The position numbers and the translations under genes were made by a program. A model generated the notes under the pieces. It had not been told where the DNA came from. It did no database searches and was given only the letters and a program-made list of their open reading frames with translations. Source: Leptospira venezuelensis (GTDB lineage: Bacteria; Spirochaetota; Leptospiria; Leptospirales; Leptospiraceae). From it: DNA of 64,000 nucleotides. The DNA lies in the NCBI RefSeq assembly GCF_002150035.1, contig NZ_NETS01000007.1:1-64000 (forward strand), read 5' to 3'. Of this stretch, positions 49,417-58,409 are shown piece after piece (position 1 is the stretch's first letter; every line of letters starts with the position of its first letter).

Positions 49417-50592
49417 ATGGATTTATCCATACCTAAGGAACTAGACGGAATCAGGGCAAAAGCAAAGGCGTTCGTGGACGAGGTTGCCATTCCTGCAGAA
49501 GATCATTACGATTACGATCATGGTAGAATGCCTGAGCCAATCGTTCAAAAATTAAGAGAAGAAGCCAAAAAAAGAGGATTATGGACCGCTCATCTTCCCA
49601 AGTCGGAAGGCGGACTCGGTTTGGACTTAGTTGGAACTGCACTTGTATTCAGCGAGTTAGGACGTTCTCCTATCGCACCTTATCTTTGTAATTGTGATGC
49701 TCCCGACGAGGGAAATATGCACCTTCTGCATTTAGCTGCAAACGAAGAACAAAAGAAGAAATATTATCATCCTCTTGTGGAAGGAAAGATCCGCTCAGGG
49801 TTTGCAATGACTGAACCTCCTCCAGGTGCGGGCTCTGATCCTACGACTCTTTCGACTAACGCAGAGAAGGACGGGGACCATTATATTCTGAACGGTCATA
49901 AATGGTACTGCACTGGTGCAAACGGTGCTTCTTTTTTGATCGTGATGTCCAAGGTAAACGATAGTTTCAGAAGAACTTCGATGTTCCTAGTTCCTACCGA
50001 TGCTCCTGGATATACAATGGTGCAGGAAATTGGAGTTTTAGGTTCACATGGCCCCGGCGGTCACTGCGAGTTAAAATTCGAAAATGTAAAAGTGCATGAG
50101 TCCCAAGTATTAGGAAAAATTGGAGAAGGTTTTAGACTTTCCCAAGAAAGATTAGGGCCTGCAAGACTTACACATTGTATGAGATGGATTGGTCTCGCCA
50201 GAAGATCTATGGAGATCGCAAGAGAATATGCGATCAAAAGAGAATTGTTCGGTGGGAAATTATCAGATCACCAAGGTATCCAGTGGATGTTTGCCGAATC
50301 CTCTTTAGAAATAGAGTCAGGTTTTCTGCTCACACTAAAGGCTGCCGACATTCTTCGCAAAGGTGGAGACGCAAGACAGGCTGTCTCTTTAGCAAAATGG
50401 CAAGTGAGCGAGACATTGAATAAATGTATCGATAGAGCTATTCAAATTTGCGGATCTCACGGCTTTAGTCGTTATCTTAAATTAGAATTATTTTATAGAG
50501 ATGCGAGGGCCGCAAGGATTGCCGACGGACCTACCGAAACCCATAAGATGGTGATAGGTAGGAATTTAATATCCGGTAAGGAGAGCTTTTAA
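49417..50592 (+). CDS. Acyl-CoA dehydrogenase family protein (ACAD10/11- and LvaC-like)
   Basis: 391 residues. FAMTEPPPGAGSDPTTL is the FAD-binding ACAD signature, and REYAIKRELFGGKLSDHQGIQW and ARIADGPTETHKMVIGR complete it. The latter is close to the ACAD10/11 group. LvaC of the Pseudomonas levulinate pathway is annotated as an acyl-CoA dehydrogenase and acts on 4-phosphoacyl-CoA, so the family name may mislead about its reaction. It sits two bases before the kinase-like gene. Confidence 0.9.
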   Translation: MDLSIPKELDGIRAKAKAFVDEVAIPAEDHYDYDHGRMPEPIVQKLREEAKKRGLWTAHLPKSEGGLGLDLVGTALVFSELGRSPIAPYLCNCDAPDEGNMHLLHLAANEEQKKKYYHPLVEGKIRSGFAMTEPPPGAGSDPTTLSTNAEKDGDHYILNGHKWYCTGANGASFLIVMSKVNDSFRRTSMFLVPTDAPGYTMVQEIGVLGSHGPGGHCELKFENVKVHESQVLGKIGEGFRLSQERLGPARLTHCMRWIGLARRSMEIAREYAIKRELFGGKLSDHQGIQWMFAESSLEIESGFLLTLKAADILRKGGDARQAVSLAKWQVSETLNKCIDRAIQICGSHGFSRYLKLELFYRDARAARIADGPTETHKMVIGRNLISGKESF

Positions 50593-50594
50593 TC

Positions 50595-51638
50595 GTGAAA
50601 GATTCCGAATTGAAGGAAAGGCTGGAATCGTATTTAGGAAAAAGGCTTCAAGGAACAGTAGAGATCGCTAATATGGTTTCTCTTTCGGGAGGAGCCTGCC
50701 AGGAAAATTTTTCCGCTGATATCAAGGTGAATGGTGGTCCTGAATCAGGCCAATACCAAACAGTTTATAGAACCGACAAGGGTGCAGCCTTACTCGCTTC
50801 ATTATCTAGAATAGATGAGTTCAAAGTTTGTAGAATGGCATTCGAAGCGGGTGTTAAAACTCCTGAACCATTTTGGCTGGAGTCTGATAACTCAGTCACT
50901 GGAAATCCATTCTATTTTATGAAGAGGATCCAAGGTAAAGCTACGGGAAGATTCGTAGTAAAAGATCCAAGTTTAAATAAGGTTCGTAAACAAATTACTC
51001 AAGAACTTGCAGAAAATCTTGCGAGTATCCATTCAGTGACTCCTGAAAAATGTAAGGATGAAAAACTAAAAGAAGTTTTAAATCTTGGGCAACATGTGAG
51101 CGGCAAAACAGTAGCTCAGGGTTCTGTGCAAGCTTTGCGTTCTCAATTAGAATCCATGGATGGAGCTTATCCAGCTATGGAAATCATTTTGAATTGGTTA
51201 GAGAAGAATGCGCCTGAAAGTGATGCAGTTGTCTTGATCCACGGAGATTTTAGGACAGGGAACTTCATGGTAAATTCGGAAGGTCTGCAAGGAATTGTGG
51301 ATTGGGAATTTGCGCATTGGGGTGATCGCCATGAAGACCTGACTTGGTTGTGTATGAGAGATTGGAGATTCGGAAAACTGAATAAAGAAGCGGGGGGCTT
51401 TGCAGATCGTTCCGAGTTTTATGAGATCTACGAGAAAGCTTCCGGAGTAAAATTAGATCCGATAAAGATTAGATATTGGGAAGTGATGGGAAATCTTCGT
51501 TGGGCGATCGGTTGTATTGGCCAAGCAGAACGTCATCTTTCTGGGAAGGATAAAGGAATAGAACTCGCGTCCATAGGAAGAAGGGCCTGCGAGATGGAAT
51601 ATGAGGCGATGAGACTCATAGAAGAGTCCGTAAAATAA
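50595..51638 (+). CDS. APH-type phosphotransferase (LvaA-like)
   Basis: 347 residues of the aminoglycoside-phosphotransferase fold. HGDFRTGNFMV (catalytic loop with Asp) and IVDWEFAHWGD (metal-binding Asp) are intact. In ACAD10/11-type systems this kinase phosphorylates the 4-hydroxyl of a 4-hydroxyacyl-CoA. A start GTG or ATG near the acyl-CoA dehydrogenase stop makes the two genes nearly contiguous. The substrate is inferred from neighbours only. Confidence 0.88.
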   Translation: MKDSELKERLESYLGKRLQGTVEIANMVSLSGGACQENFSADIKVNGGPESGQYQTVYRTDKGAALLASLSRIDEFKVCRMAFEAGVKTPEPFWLESDNSVTGNPFYFMKRIQGKATGRFVVKDPSLNKVRKQITQELAENLASIHSVTPEKCKDEKLKEVLNLGQHVSGKTVAQGSVQALRSQLESMDGAYPAMEIILNWLEKNAPESDAVVLIHGDFRTGNFMVNSEGLQGIVDWEFAHWGDRHEDLTWLCMRDWRFGKLNKEAGGFADRSEFYEIYEKASGVKLDPIKIRYWEVMGNLRWAIGCIGQAERHLSGKDKGIELASIGRRACEMEYEAMRLIEESVK

Positions 51639-51648
51639 GGAAATCATA

Positions 51649-52044
51649 ATGCAGGATAAACCGAGCGCCACGGAATTATTGGAAGCGATCCAGGATTTTC
51701 TAATGAAAGAAGTCCTACCTGAGTTTAGAGATAAGGACCTTCTCGCGTATAAAACATTAGTAAGCTGGAATATGCTCGGAGTAATTTCCAGGGAGATACG
51801 TTCCGGAGAAGAATCCTTAGACAAAGAGCTAATGAGGCTTTCTTCTTTACTTAAAAAAAAATCAGAGTTTCCTAAAACTTGGAACGAAAAAAAGAATCTA
51901 ACTTCTTCTTGGAACGAAGAACTAAGAGATATTATCCGAAAGGATAAAAAATCTTTGGAAGATACGGAATACTGGAAACATATAAAGGAATCCGTTATCG
52001 AAAAAGTAGAGATCGTAAATCCAAGATTCACTACGGAATCATAA
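51649..52044 (+). CDS. DUF6285 protein (LvaB-like)
   Basis: 131 residues. The pattern SATELLEAIQDFLMKEVLPEF then LAYKTLVSWNMLGVISREI matches the small DUF6285 family that travels with APH and ACAD genes. In the levulinate pathway the small LvaB protein is needed with the kinase. It has no catalytic motif that I can see, so a subunit of the kinase is the better guess. It ends three bases before the next gene. Confidence 0.75.
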   Translation: MQDKPSATELLEAIQDFLMKEVLPEFRDKDLLAYKTLVSWNMLGVISREIRSGEESLDKELMRLSSLLKKKSEFPKTWNEKKNLTSSWNEELRDIIRKDKKSLEDTEYWKHIKESVIEKVEIVNPRFTTES

Positions 52045-52047
52045 AAT

Positions 52048-52776
52048 ATGTCCGTAATATATCTGATTCGCCATGGGCAGGCGAACTCCACTGGAGAAGA
52101 TTATGATCTATTGACTGATAAGGGTAAAGAACAGGCCTTTGCCCTTGGAAAGTATATGGCTTCGAATGGAGATTTTCCGGATAAGATCATCTCCGGGACG
52201 ATGAGAAGGCATAAGGAAACCGCCGAATTCTTTCTGAAAGGGGTTGGTTCTATTCATTCTGAGTTCAAGACGGGATCTGATTTTCATTCGTATGATGCAA
52301 ATTGGAATGAATTTCCTTCTGAGTTATGGAAAAAATATGCGGAACATCTTTCCGGAATCAAGCCTGAATTCCAAAGATCATTATTACAATTTTCTAAAGT
52401 TCGATTGAAGGGAGGAATCCGTTCTGCCGCTCTATTCTTTAAACTGACTGAAGAGATCTTATCTGTTTGGAGAAAAGGAGATTTTACTCCTGAAGGAATA
52501 GAAACATTCGCAAACTTTCAGTCCAGAGTGGATCTTGCTTGCGATACGTATTTCCAGCCTTCAGATGCCGAGAGACTTTTTATTTTTACTTCTGGTACTC
52601 CCATTTCTTTAATATTGAAGAAGATGCTTAGACAAGATGAAGATGTTTTTACTTGGATGCCTTGGATCTGGAATAGTTCAGTAAGTATGTTTCGTTGGGT
52701 AAGAGGTAGATATATACCTGTGAGTTTAAATTTCCTTCCACATATTCCGACTAAGATTGATAGGACACTGTATTAA
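52048..52776 (+). CDS. Histidine phosphatase family protein
   Basis: 242 residues. YLIRHGQANSTGEDYDLLTDKGKEQA carries the RHG motif with the phospho-accepting His. SGTMRRHKETAEFF gives the next conserved Arg, and FIFTSGTPISLIL the second His-equivalent region, where the expected His is not obvious. Members act on phospho-esters. It is the last gene of the lactonase/ACAD/kinase cluster; its exact substrate is unknown. Confidence 0.8.
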   Translation: MSVIYLIRHGQANSTGEDYDLLTDKGKEQAFALGKYMASNGDFPDKIISGTMRRHKETAEFFLKGVGSIHSEFKTGSDFHSYDANWNEFPSELWKKYAEHLSGIKPEFQRSLLQFSKVRLKGGIRSAALFFKLTEEILSVWRKGDFTPEGIETFANFQSRVDLACDTYFQPSDAERLFIFTSGTPISLILKKMLRQDEDVFTWMPWIWNSSVSMFRWVRGRYIPVSLNFLPHIPTKIDRTLY

Positions 52777-52923
52777 ATACATACTTGTTCCAATATAGAT
52801 AGGTCTATTCGATCCTCTATGTAATCCGCTTGCAGAAACTCCAACAGCAGGGCCCTCCGTTTGGAAATAAAAAAGTGTGGACTTCGATTTTTGAAGGTGT
52901 AGGATTCTGCCCCGCTGATCCGC

Positions 52924-55035
52924 ATGAATTCCTTGGTATCTTCACTAGAAATTCGTTCCTCAAAGGATAGAAATTTAGGATTTCTCTCTATATACTTAGG
53001 ATCAGCATTTGTTCTTATATTCTTTATCCTCATATATTTCACAGATGAAACGGAATTATTACGGATTTACGATAATATACACTGGACTTCATCTATCGCA
53101 ATCGCTACGATCACCGCTTGGTTTGGTTACAAGTCCTCGGAAGGGGAAATTAAAAGATTTAGATTTTGGTTTTTTTTAGGGCTTCTCACATATTTTTTTG
53201 GCCAAGTAGTTTGGGACATCCAAGCAATCGCTAAGTTTTATAGTTTTCCCGCACCAAGCGACTTATTCTATCCTTGGCTGGGTCCTTTTTTCGCTATAGG
53301 CTTTGCTCGATTCTTAAAAGATAGAGTTCCATCTAACAGGATGAAGGTGGCCGTAATGGACGCCTTAGGACTAGCGATCGCAGTTCTTGCAGTTACGTTA
53401 GTATTATATCTTTCTAAAAAAGAAGATAGGCCATGGTTTCAGTTGGTGACTTTATCTGCGTATCCAGTATTCACTCTTTCTGCTGCCTGCATTGGTGTTT
53501 TGATGAAACCTTCTCTACGTTTAAAGGCGGATTTCTCCTTTTTATGTTTAGTGATCGGACTCGCAGGAATGGGGGTCAGCTGGTTGAAATGGAATTCTAT
53601 ATTTTTAATAGCTGTTCCAGAAGATGGAACCTTAACCAATGCCGGATTTTCTGCGAGTCTTCTTCTTTTAGGATATGGGACCTTAACCTGGGTACCAAGT
53701 TCTTCGGGAGATTTAGAAAAAGAATCGGGAACAGAAAGTGGACTCTTAAGAATTCTTCCTTTATTAGAAGTTATCGTTTGTTCTGCAGCAATTGTTCTTT
53801 CGTTAACTCTACCAGGTTTGCCTGAGATCATTCGATTAGTTATTTGGTTTTCTGCCGGAGTAATGGTTGTGATCGCAAGTCTTAGGCAAAGTTTACTTGT
53901 AGCTGATCTGGCAAATGCAGAGTTTGTGATCCGAAACGCAAATAAAGAATTAGAAGTCACAGTCGCGGAAAGAACAGAGGAATTAAGATCCACTAATACA
54001 TATTTAGTGACTGCAAATGATAAACTGAGATCCGCCATGGACGAACTTAAAAAAACGCAGGAGAATCTGGTCCGATCCGAAAAGATGGCAGTCTTAGGAA
54101 GGTTAATGGCAGGTATTGCGCATGAGCTCAATACTCCGTTAGGCGCGATTCGCTCGTCCACGGAAGGGATTCGCTCTATTCTAAGCGAACCTTGGGAGAA
54201 ACTATTAACAGAATATTCAAATTTTAACAAAGAGGAAAGAGAATTTTGGGGGATTTTATTCAAGAAGGGAGGAACAGTTAATCCTGATTTTGATTCCAAG
54301 GAAGAACGATCTAAGAGAAAAAAATCGGATATTATTCTGAAAGAATCGGGAATAGAAAATTCTCTAGTAATGGCGGATGCTTTGACTGATTTAGGTATTT
54401 CCCCCGAGCAAGTTTCAGAACTGGCAGACAAGATTCCAAAAGGGGAAAGAGGGTGGATAATTGTGAGTAATGCATCTGCACTTTCTAGTATTTCCAGATC
54501 CAGCCAGCTAATTTTGGATGCTTCTATCAAAGCGTCTCGAGTGATCCAGGCGTTAAAAAGTTATGCCTCTGGAGAAGGAGATTGGAAGCCTCATTCAGAA
54601 TCCGTTTCTCCTAAAGAGCAGATTGAAAACATTATTACATTATATTATTCTAAAATGAAAAACAAAGTTCTTGTCGATATCAATATCCCTGAATCTGCAA
54701 GAGTGATGGGAGATCCGGAAAGATTATATTTGATCTGGACCAATCTTATCACAAACGCATTACATGCTATGAATTATTCCGGAAGGATATTTGTTGATGC
54801 GGAACGAAAAGGTGAATACTGGGAAATTTCCGTCCAAGATACAGGCAGCGGAGTACCTTCGGATATCAAAGATAGGATTTTTGATCCTTTTTTCACAACT
54901 AAGTCTCCTGGAGAAGGAACGGGGCTTGGTCTAGATATTTGCAAAAATGTGGCAGAAGAACATGGAGGCTCGATCCGATTTGTCAGTTCGGAGGCAGGCA
55001 CAACATTCTACGTTACCCTCCCTGCCTCACCTTAA
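52924..55035 (+). CDS. Membrane histidine kinase with inserted DHp segment, copy 1
   Basis: 703 residues. About nine helices fill the first 310 residues, then a coiled coil (VAERTEELRSTNTYLVTANDKL). The H-box GIAHELNTPLGAI has His 400. The second DHp helix (KASRVIQALKSYA) only appears near residue 535, so about 130 residues are inserted between the two helices. The ATPase has NLITNALHAMN, VQDTGSGVP and GTGLGLDIC. It is the first of a tandem pair with 55106-57007, which has the same insertion. Output partner unknown. Confidence 0.88.
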   Translation: MNSLVSSLEIRSSKDRNLGFLSIYLGSAFVLIFFILIYFTDETELLRIYDNIHWTSSIAIATITAWFGYKSSEGEIKRFRFWFFLGLLTYFFGQVVWDIQAIAKFYSFPAPSDLFYPWLGPFFAIGFARFLKDRVPSNRMKVAVMDALGLAIAVLAVTLVLYLSKKEDRPWFQLVTLSAYPVFTLSAACIGVLMKPSLRLKADFSFLCLVIGLAGMGVSWLKWNSIFLIAVPEDGTLTNAGFSASLLLLGYGTLTWVPSSSGDLEKESGTESGLLRILPLLEVIVCSAAIVLSLTLPGLPEIIRLVIWFSAGVMVVIASLRQSLLVADLANAEFVIRNANKELEVTVAERTEELRSTNTYLVTANDKLRSAMDELKKTQENLVRSEKMAVLGRLMAGIAHELNTPLGAIRSSTEGIRSILSEPWEKLLTEYSNFNKEEREFWGILFKKGGTVNPDFDSKEERSKRKKSDIILKESGIENSLVMADALTDLGISPEQVSELADKIPKGERGWIIVSNASALSSISRSSQLILDASIKASRVIQALKSYASGEGDWKPHSESVSPKEQIENIITLYYSKMKNKVLVDINIPESARVMGDPERLYLIWTNLITNALHAMNYSGRIFVDAERKGEYWEISVQDTGSGVPSDIKDRIFDPFFTTKSPGEGTGLGLDICKNVAEEHGGSIRFVSSEAGTTFYVTLPASP

Positions 55036-55105
55036 TTATTAGGTTGATGCGAAAAATTACCCGTACAGAGTTGTGTGAGCTTTCGAATTTTTTTTCCAGA
55101 TTCTT

Positions 55106-57007
55106 ATGAACGGACCTAAGAGCGAAAACGTATATCGCGATCTATTTGAACAATCACCTATCGGACTCATGATCTTTGATAGGCAGGGTAAAATAATAGA
55201 AGCAAACGATGCTTCTTTGCGCTTTCTGAAAGCCGGAAAAGACAAGATCATCGGACTTTCTTATTCTAATTTAAAAGATACAAGGGTCTCCACATTGATC
55301 GGTAAAGGTCTCAAGGGAGAAGCTTCCGATTATGAAGGGCCTTATAATACTACAGTTAGCGAATTGTTGCTGCAAGTACGTATCAGAGTGAATCCACTTT
55401 TTGATGACTCAGGAGTTTTTGGTGTAACTTTAATTTTTGAAGATCTGACAGAAAGAAAAAAGACAGAAGAAAAATTAGCGGTAACACTTTCGGACGTCCG
55501 TGTTGCCCAAGAAGCTTTAGAAGAACACGAGGTAAAATTTAAAACATTATTCCAATCAGCGGGAGAGGCAATCTTTCTCATGGACGATCGGATCTTTCTG
55601 GAATGTAATCCTAAAACAGAAGAGATGTTCGGATGTACAAGAGGGGATATTATTGGCGCTTCTCCTGTAGATTTTTCTCCTGAGTTCCAACCGGACGGCT
55701 CCACTTCTTCTCAAAAAGCATTTCAAAAAATCCAGGCTGCTTTTGCTGGCAAACCTCAAACGTTCGATTGGCTACACTGTAAAAAAGATAGAACCAATTT
55801 CGATGCGGAAGTGACTTTAACATCTGTTACTCTGAATGGAAAAGCTCTATTGCAAGCAATCGTAAGAGATATCTCCGGCAGAAAAAGAGCGGAAGAAGAG
55901 ATCCGAAAGCTAAATGAGGATCTGGAGCAAAAAGTAGTTCTGAGAACTGAAGAGTTAAAGGCAACAAATACTTATTTAGAAAATACGAATAGAGATCTTC
56001 TTTTGGCATTGGAAGAATTGAAATCTACTCAGGCACAACTAGTTCAATCCGAAAAAATGGCAGTACTTGGACAATTGATCGCAGGTATTGCACATGAGGT
56101 TAATACTCCATTAGGTGCTATCATCTCTTCTAACGAAGGAATACAAAGTGTGTTTCGCCAAGATTGGGAGAAATTACTCTGCGAGTTTGCAGACTTAGAT
56201 TCTCAAGAAAGAGAAACATGGAAGAAAATTTTCACAAAAGGAAGTATTTTCCCGGACTTCTATGATTCTTCTGAAGAAAGAAGGAATAGAAAGATCATCC
56301 GAGAAACTTTACAAAATCTTGGATTTCCGTCTTCAGAATTTTTGTCTGAAAACCTTGCGGAATTAGGAATAAGGGTAGAGGACATTCCAGATTTAGTGAA
56401 AGGGATTCATAAAGAAAAATTCCCTACTTTAGTAGCAAATGCCTATAATCTCTCTGGAATTTTAAGGTATAGTAATGTGGTAAGGGAGGCCGCTTCTAAG
56501 GCTGCCAGAGTAATTCGCGCATTAAAAACTTATGTATACCAAGACCATGCGGGTATTAGTCTGATCGATATCCGAGAGCAAATGGATCTGGTCTTAACGA
56601 TATATTATAATAAAGTAAAGCAAGGAGTGGAGATCCGACGGAATTTTGCGGACAACTCACTTGTAAAAGGGCAAGCGGATCAATTGACCCAAGTTTGGGC
56701 GAACCTGATCAACAATGCATTTCAAGCGATTTCATATCAGGGAAGATTAGATCTTGAATCTCATATCAAGGATAATTATCTGATTGTATCCGTTACTGAT
56801 GACGGTCCAGGAATCCCGAAAGAGATCCAAGATCGGATCTTCGAACCATTCTTTACCACAAAAGAAAAAGGAGAAGGAAGTGGTTTGGGCCTGGATATTT
56901 GCAGAAAAATTGTAGAAAGACACCATGGAAAAATTGATTTTGATTCATCTCCAGGAAAGACTACATTCAGAGTTTATTTACCTTTGGCAGAAAAAATTCT
57001 GATTTAG
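55106..57007 (+). CDS. PAS-PAS histidine kinase with inserted DHp segment, copy 2
   Basis: 633 residues, cytoplasmic. Two PAS domains (GLMIFDRQGKIIEANDASLRF near 15; AIFLMDDRIFLECNPKTEEMFG near 155) are followed by a coiled coil and H-box GIAHEVNTPLGAI with His 330. The inserted segment (WEKLLCEFADLDSQERETWKK onwards) matches that of the upstream kinase, and the second helix KAARVIRALKTY follows. The ATPase has NLINNAFQAI and GSGLGLDIC. The duplicated core suggests the pair arose by tandem duplication and then took on different sensors. It ends at the terminator at 57124. Confidence 0.9.
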   Translation: MNGPKSENVYRDLFEQSPIGLMIFDRQGKIIEANDASLRFLKAGKDKIIGLSYSNLKDTRVSTLIGKGLKGEASDYEGPYNTTVSELLLQVRIRVNPLFDDSGVFGVTLIFEDLTERKKTEEKLAVTLSDVRVAQEALEEHEVKFKTLFQSAGEAIFLMDDRIFLECNPKTEEMFGCTRGDIIGASPVDFSPEFQPDGSTSSQKAFQKIQAAFAGKPQTFDWLHCKKDRTNFDAEVTLTSVTLNGKALLQAIVRDISGRKRAEEEIRKLNEDLEQKVVLRTEELKATNTYLENTNRDLLLALEELKSTQAQLVQSEKMAVLGQLIAGIAHEVNTPLGAIISSNEGIQSVFRQDWEKLLCEFADLDSQERETWKKIFTKGSIFPDFYDSSEERRNRKIIRETLQNLGFPSSEFLSENLAELGIRVEDIPDLVKGIHKEKFPTLVANAYNLSGILRYSNVVREAASKAARVIRALKTYVYQDHAGISLIDIREQMDLVLTIYYNKVKQGVEIRRNFADNSLVKGQADQLTQVWANLINNAFQAISYQGRLDLESHIKDNYLIVSVTDDGPGIPKEIQDRIFEPFFTTKEKGEGSGLGLDICRKIVERHHGKIDFDSSPGKTTFRVYLPLAEKILI

Positions 57008-57034
57008 ACGGATTCCTAATTCGAAACTTTTCTT

Positions 57035-57118
57035 TTGATAGGTGGGATTTGGCTGATCGAAAATTGGATCTTATTCGTGTCTGCTGCGATCGGTGCTTCC
57101 ATAGACAAACACGCTTGA
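57035..57118 (+). CDS. Possible 27-residue hydrophobic peptide
   Basis: TTG 57035 opens a frame that reads MIGGIWLIENWILFVSAAIG and continues to TGA 57118, six bases before the terminator. The middle is hydrophobic enough for one membrane helix. There is no ribosome site and an in-frame stop lies five codons upstream, so it may be chance. Confidence 0.2.
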   Translation: MIGGIWLIENWILFVSAAIGASIDKHA

Positions 57119-57123
57119 AGATT

Positions 57124-57155
57124 AAAAAGCCGCTCTCTTACGAGGAGCGGCTTTT
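57124..57155. terminator. Bidirectional intrinsic terminator
   Basis: AAAAGCCGCTC (about 57125-57135) and GAGCGGCTTTT (57145-57155) form a strong stem with T-runs on both strands. It separates the second kinase gene from the convergent GST gene. Confidence 0.9.
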
Positions 57156-57160
57156 GTTAT

Positions 57161-57778
57161 TTAAGATTTTTTAGGGACTTCGCTTCCTTTTATGAAAGCA
57201 GGTCTTGCTCCTAATTTTTCTTCCCATGCCTTGAGCTTTGGATAATCGTCCAGTGAAAGATCAATATAAGATCTCGCTTTTACCCAAGGCCAGGTGGCGA
57301 TATCTGCTATAGTTAATTCGCTTCCCGCAAGATACTCAGATTCTTTTAAACGTCTTTCCAGAACCGAATATAGACGTTTTGTTTCGTCTACATAACGATT
57401 CATTGCGTACGGAATTTTTTCCGGAGCGAACTTAACGAAATGATTTGCTTGTCCTTGCATTGGACCAACTCCACCCATTTGGAACATCAGCCACTGGATT
57501 GAGATGGATCTTTCTTTAGGATCTTTAGGCAAAAATTTTCCGTATTTTTCCGCAAGATAGATGAGGATGGCACCTGATTCGAAAACAGGGAAATCACCAT
57601 TGTCCTTATCTATAATAGCGGGGATCCTGCCGTTTGGATTGATTTTTAGATACCATTCTTCTTTCTGTTCCAATTTGCTAAAGTCTATTGGATGTACTGT
57701 ATAAGGAATCCCTAATTCTTCTAACATGATGGAAGCTTTTTTCCCGTTAGGCGTTCCTGCGGTATATAATTCGATCAA
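57161..57778 (-). CDS. Glutathione S-transferase (Nu/YghU-like)
   Basis: 205 residues. The N-terminal thioredoxin fold has GTPNGKKASIMLEELG with the Asn/Thr typical of YfcG/YghU proteins, NPNGRIPAI with the cis-proline, and ESGAILIYLAEKYG for glutathione binding. The helical C-terminus ends LTIADIATWPWVKA. These proteins reduce disulphides or peroxides with glutathione. A MAPEG gene follows upstream in the same direction 125 bases away. Confidence 0.92.
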   Translation of the reverse strand: MIELYTAGTPNGKKASIMLEELGIPYTVHPIDFSKLEQKEEWYLKINPNGRIPAIIDKDNGDFPVFESGAILIYLAEKYGKFLPKDPKERSISIQWLMFQMGGVGPMQGQANHFVKFAPEKIPYAMNRYVDETKRLYSVLERRLKESEYLAGSELTIADIATWPWVKARSYIDLSLDDYPKLKAWEEKLGARPAFIKGSEVPKKS

Positions 57779-57903
57779 ATGATTCTCCTTTGATTCGGCC
57801 GGAAAGTTGAAAGTTCCGGATATGACTTGGACTCTATTCTTTAGACTCTTGGCAGAATTCTTTTAGAGCAAATCCTTTTTATTTTTGCGACGAATTCTTA
57901 CGA

Positions 57904-58335
57904 TCAGGCCAAAAAAACTGAATGTATGATATGTCCGGACAGAAGGAGCATGCTCAAAATTCCTAAATCGTATGCGATATTTCTCCAAGGCTGTTTATGA
58001 AGAAAATAGAATATTGCATGAAGTATCCTAGACGCTATAAATATTCCAGAATAGATGATTGTACCTTCATGCCAACTGTAAGTGTTGATATATCCTATTA
58101 GTAAGAATAAGAAAATTGGAATATTTTCCAGATCATTCCTGAACACTCCATTTGCAGTTGCGACTATCGTATGATCGTCTGTCGCTGGGAACGAATTAGT
58201 AAAAAATTCAGCATCTTCTTTCCAGCGGAAGGTTTTGGTTTTGATCCGGACAAGACCTTGAACGATTGAAGTGGAAAGTAATTTTAGAAACAGAAGAACT
58301 GAAACGATCGCAAAGACCTGCCAAGAAGATTCCAT
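57904..58335 (-). CDS. MAPEG family membrane protein
   Basis: 143 residues with four membrane helices. NGVFRNDLENIPIFLFLLIGY matches the MAPEG motif (R-x-D-L-E-N-I) that holds glutathione in microsomal GST-like enzymes. The arginines and asparagine needed are present. Sits in the membrane as a trimer in known members. With the neighbouring GST it suggests a glutathione-based detoxification pair. Confidence 0.85.
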   Translation of the reverse strand: MESSWQVFAIVSVLLFLKLLSTSIVQGLVRIKTKTFRWKEDAEFFTNSFPATDDHTIVATANGVFRNDLENIPIFLFLLIGYINTYSWHEGTIIYSGIFIASRILHAIFYFLHKQPWRNIAYDLGILSMLLLSGHIIHSVFLA

Positions 58336-58409
58336 TCTACACTCCTGGATCCAAAGATTGACGGAGCATAGAATCAGACTTGAATCAGATTAATGCGAGC
58401 AAAAAAAAC

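Noticed and set aside
52773..53042. 89-codon minus-strand frame upstream of the first tandem kinase
   Set aside because: It overlaps the N-terminal coding part of the kinase on the other strand, has no ribosome site and no family look.
53439..54530. Long minus-strand frame of 363 codons inside a kinase gene
   Set aside because: It is antisense to a kinase with clear motifs; serine-rich composition is typical of antisense shadows.
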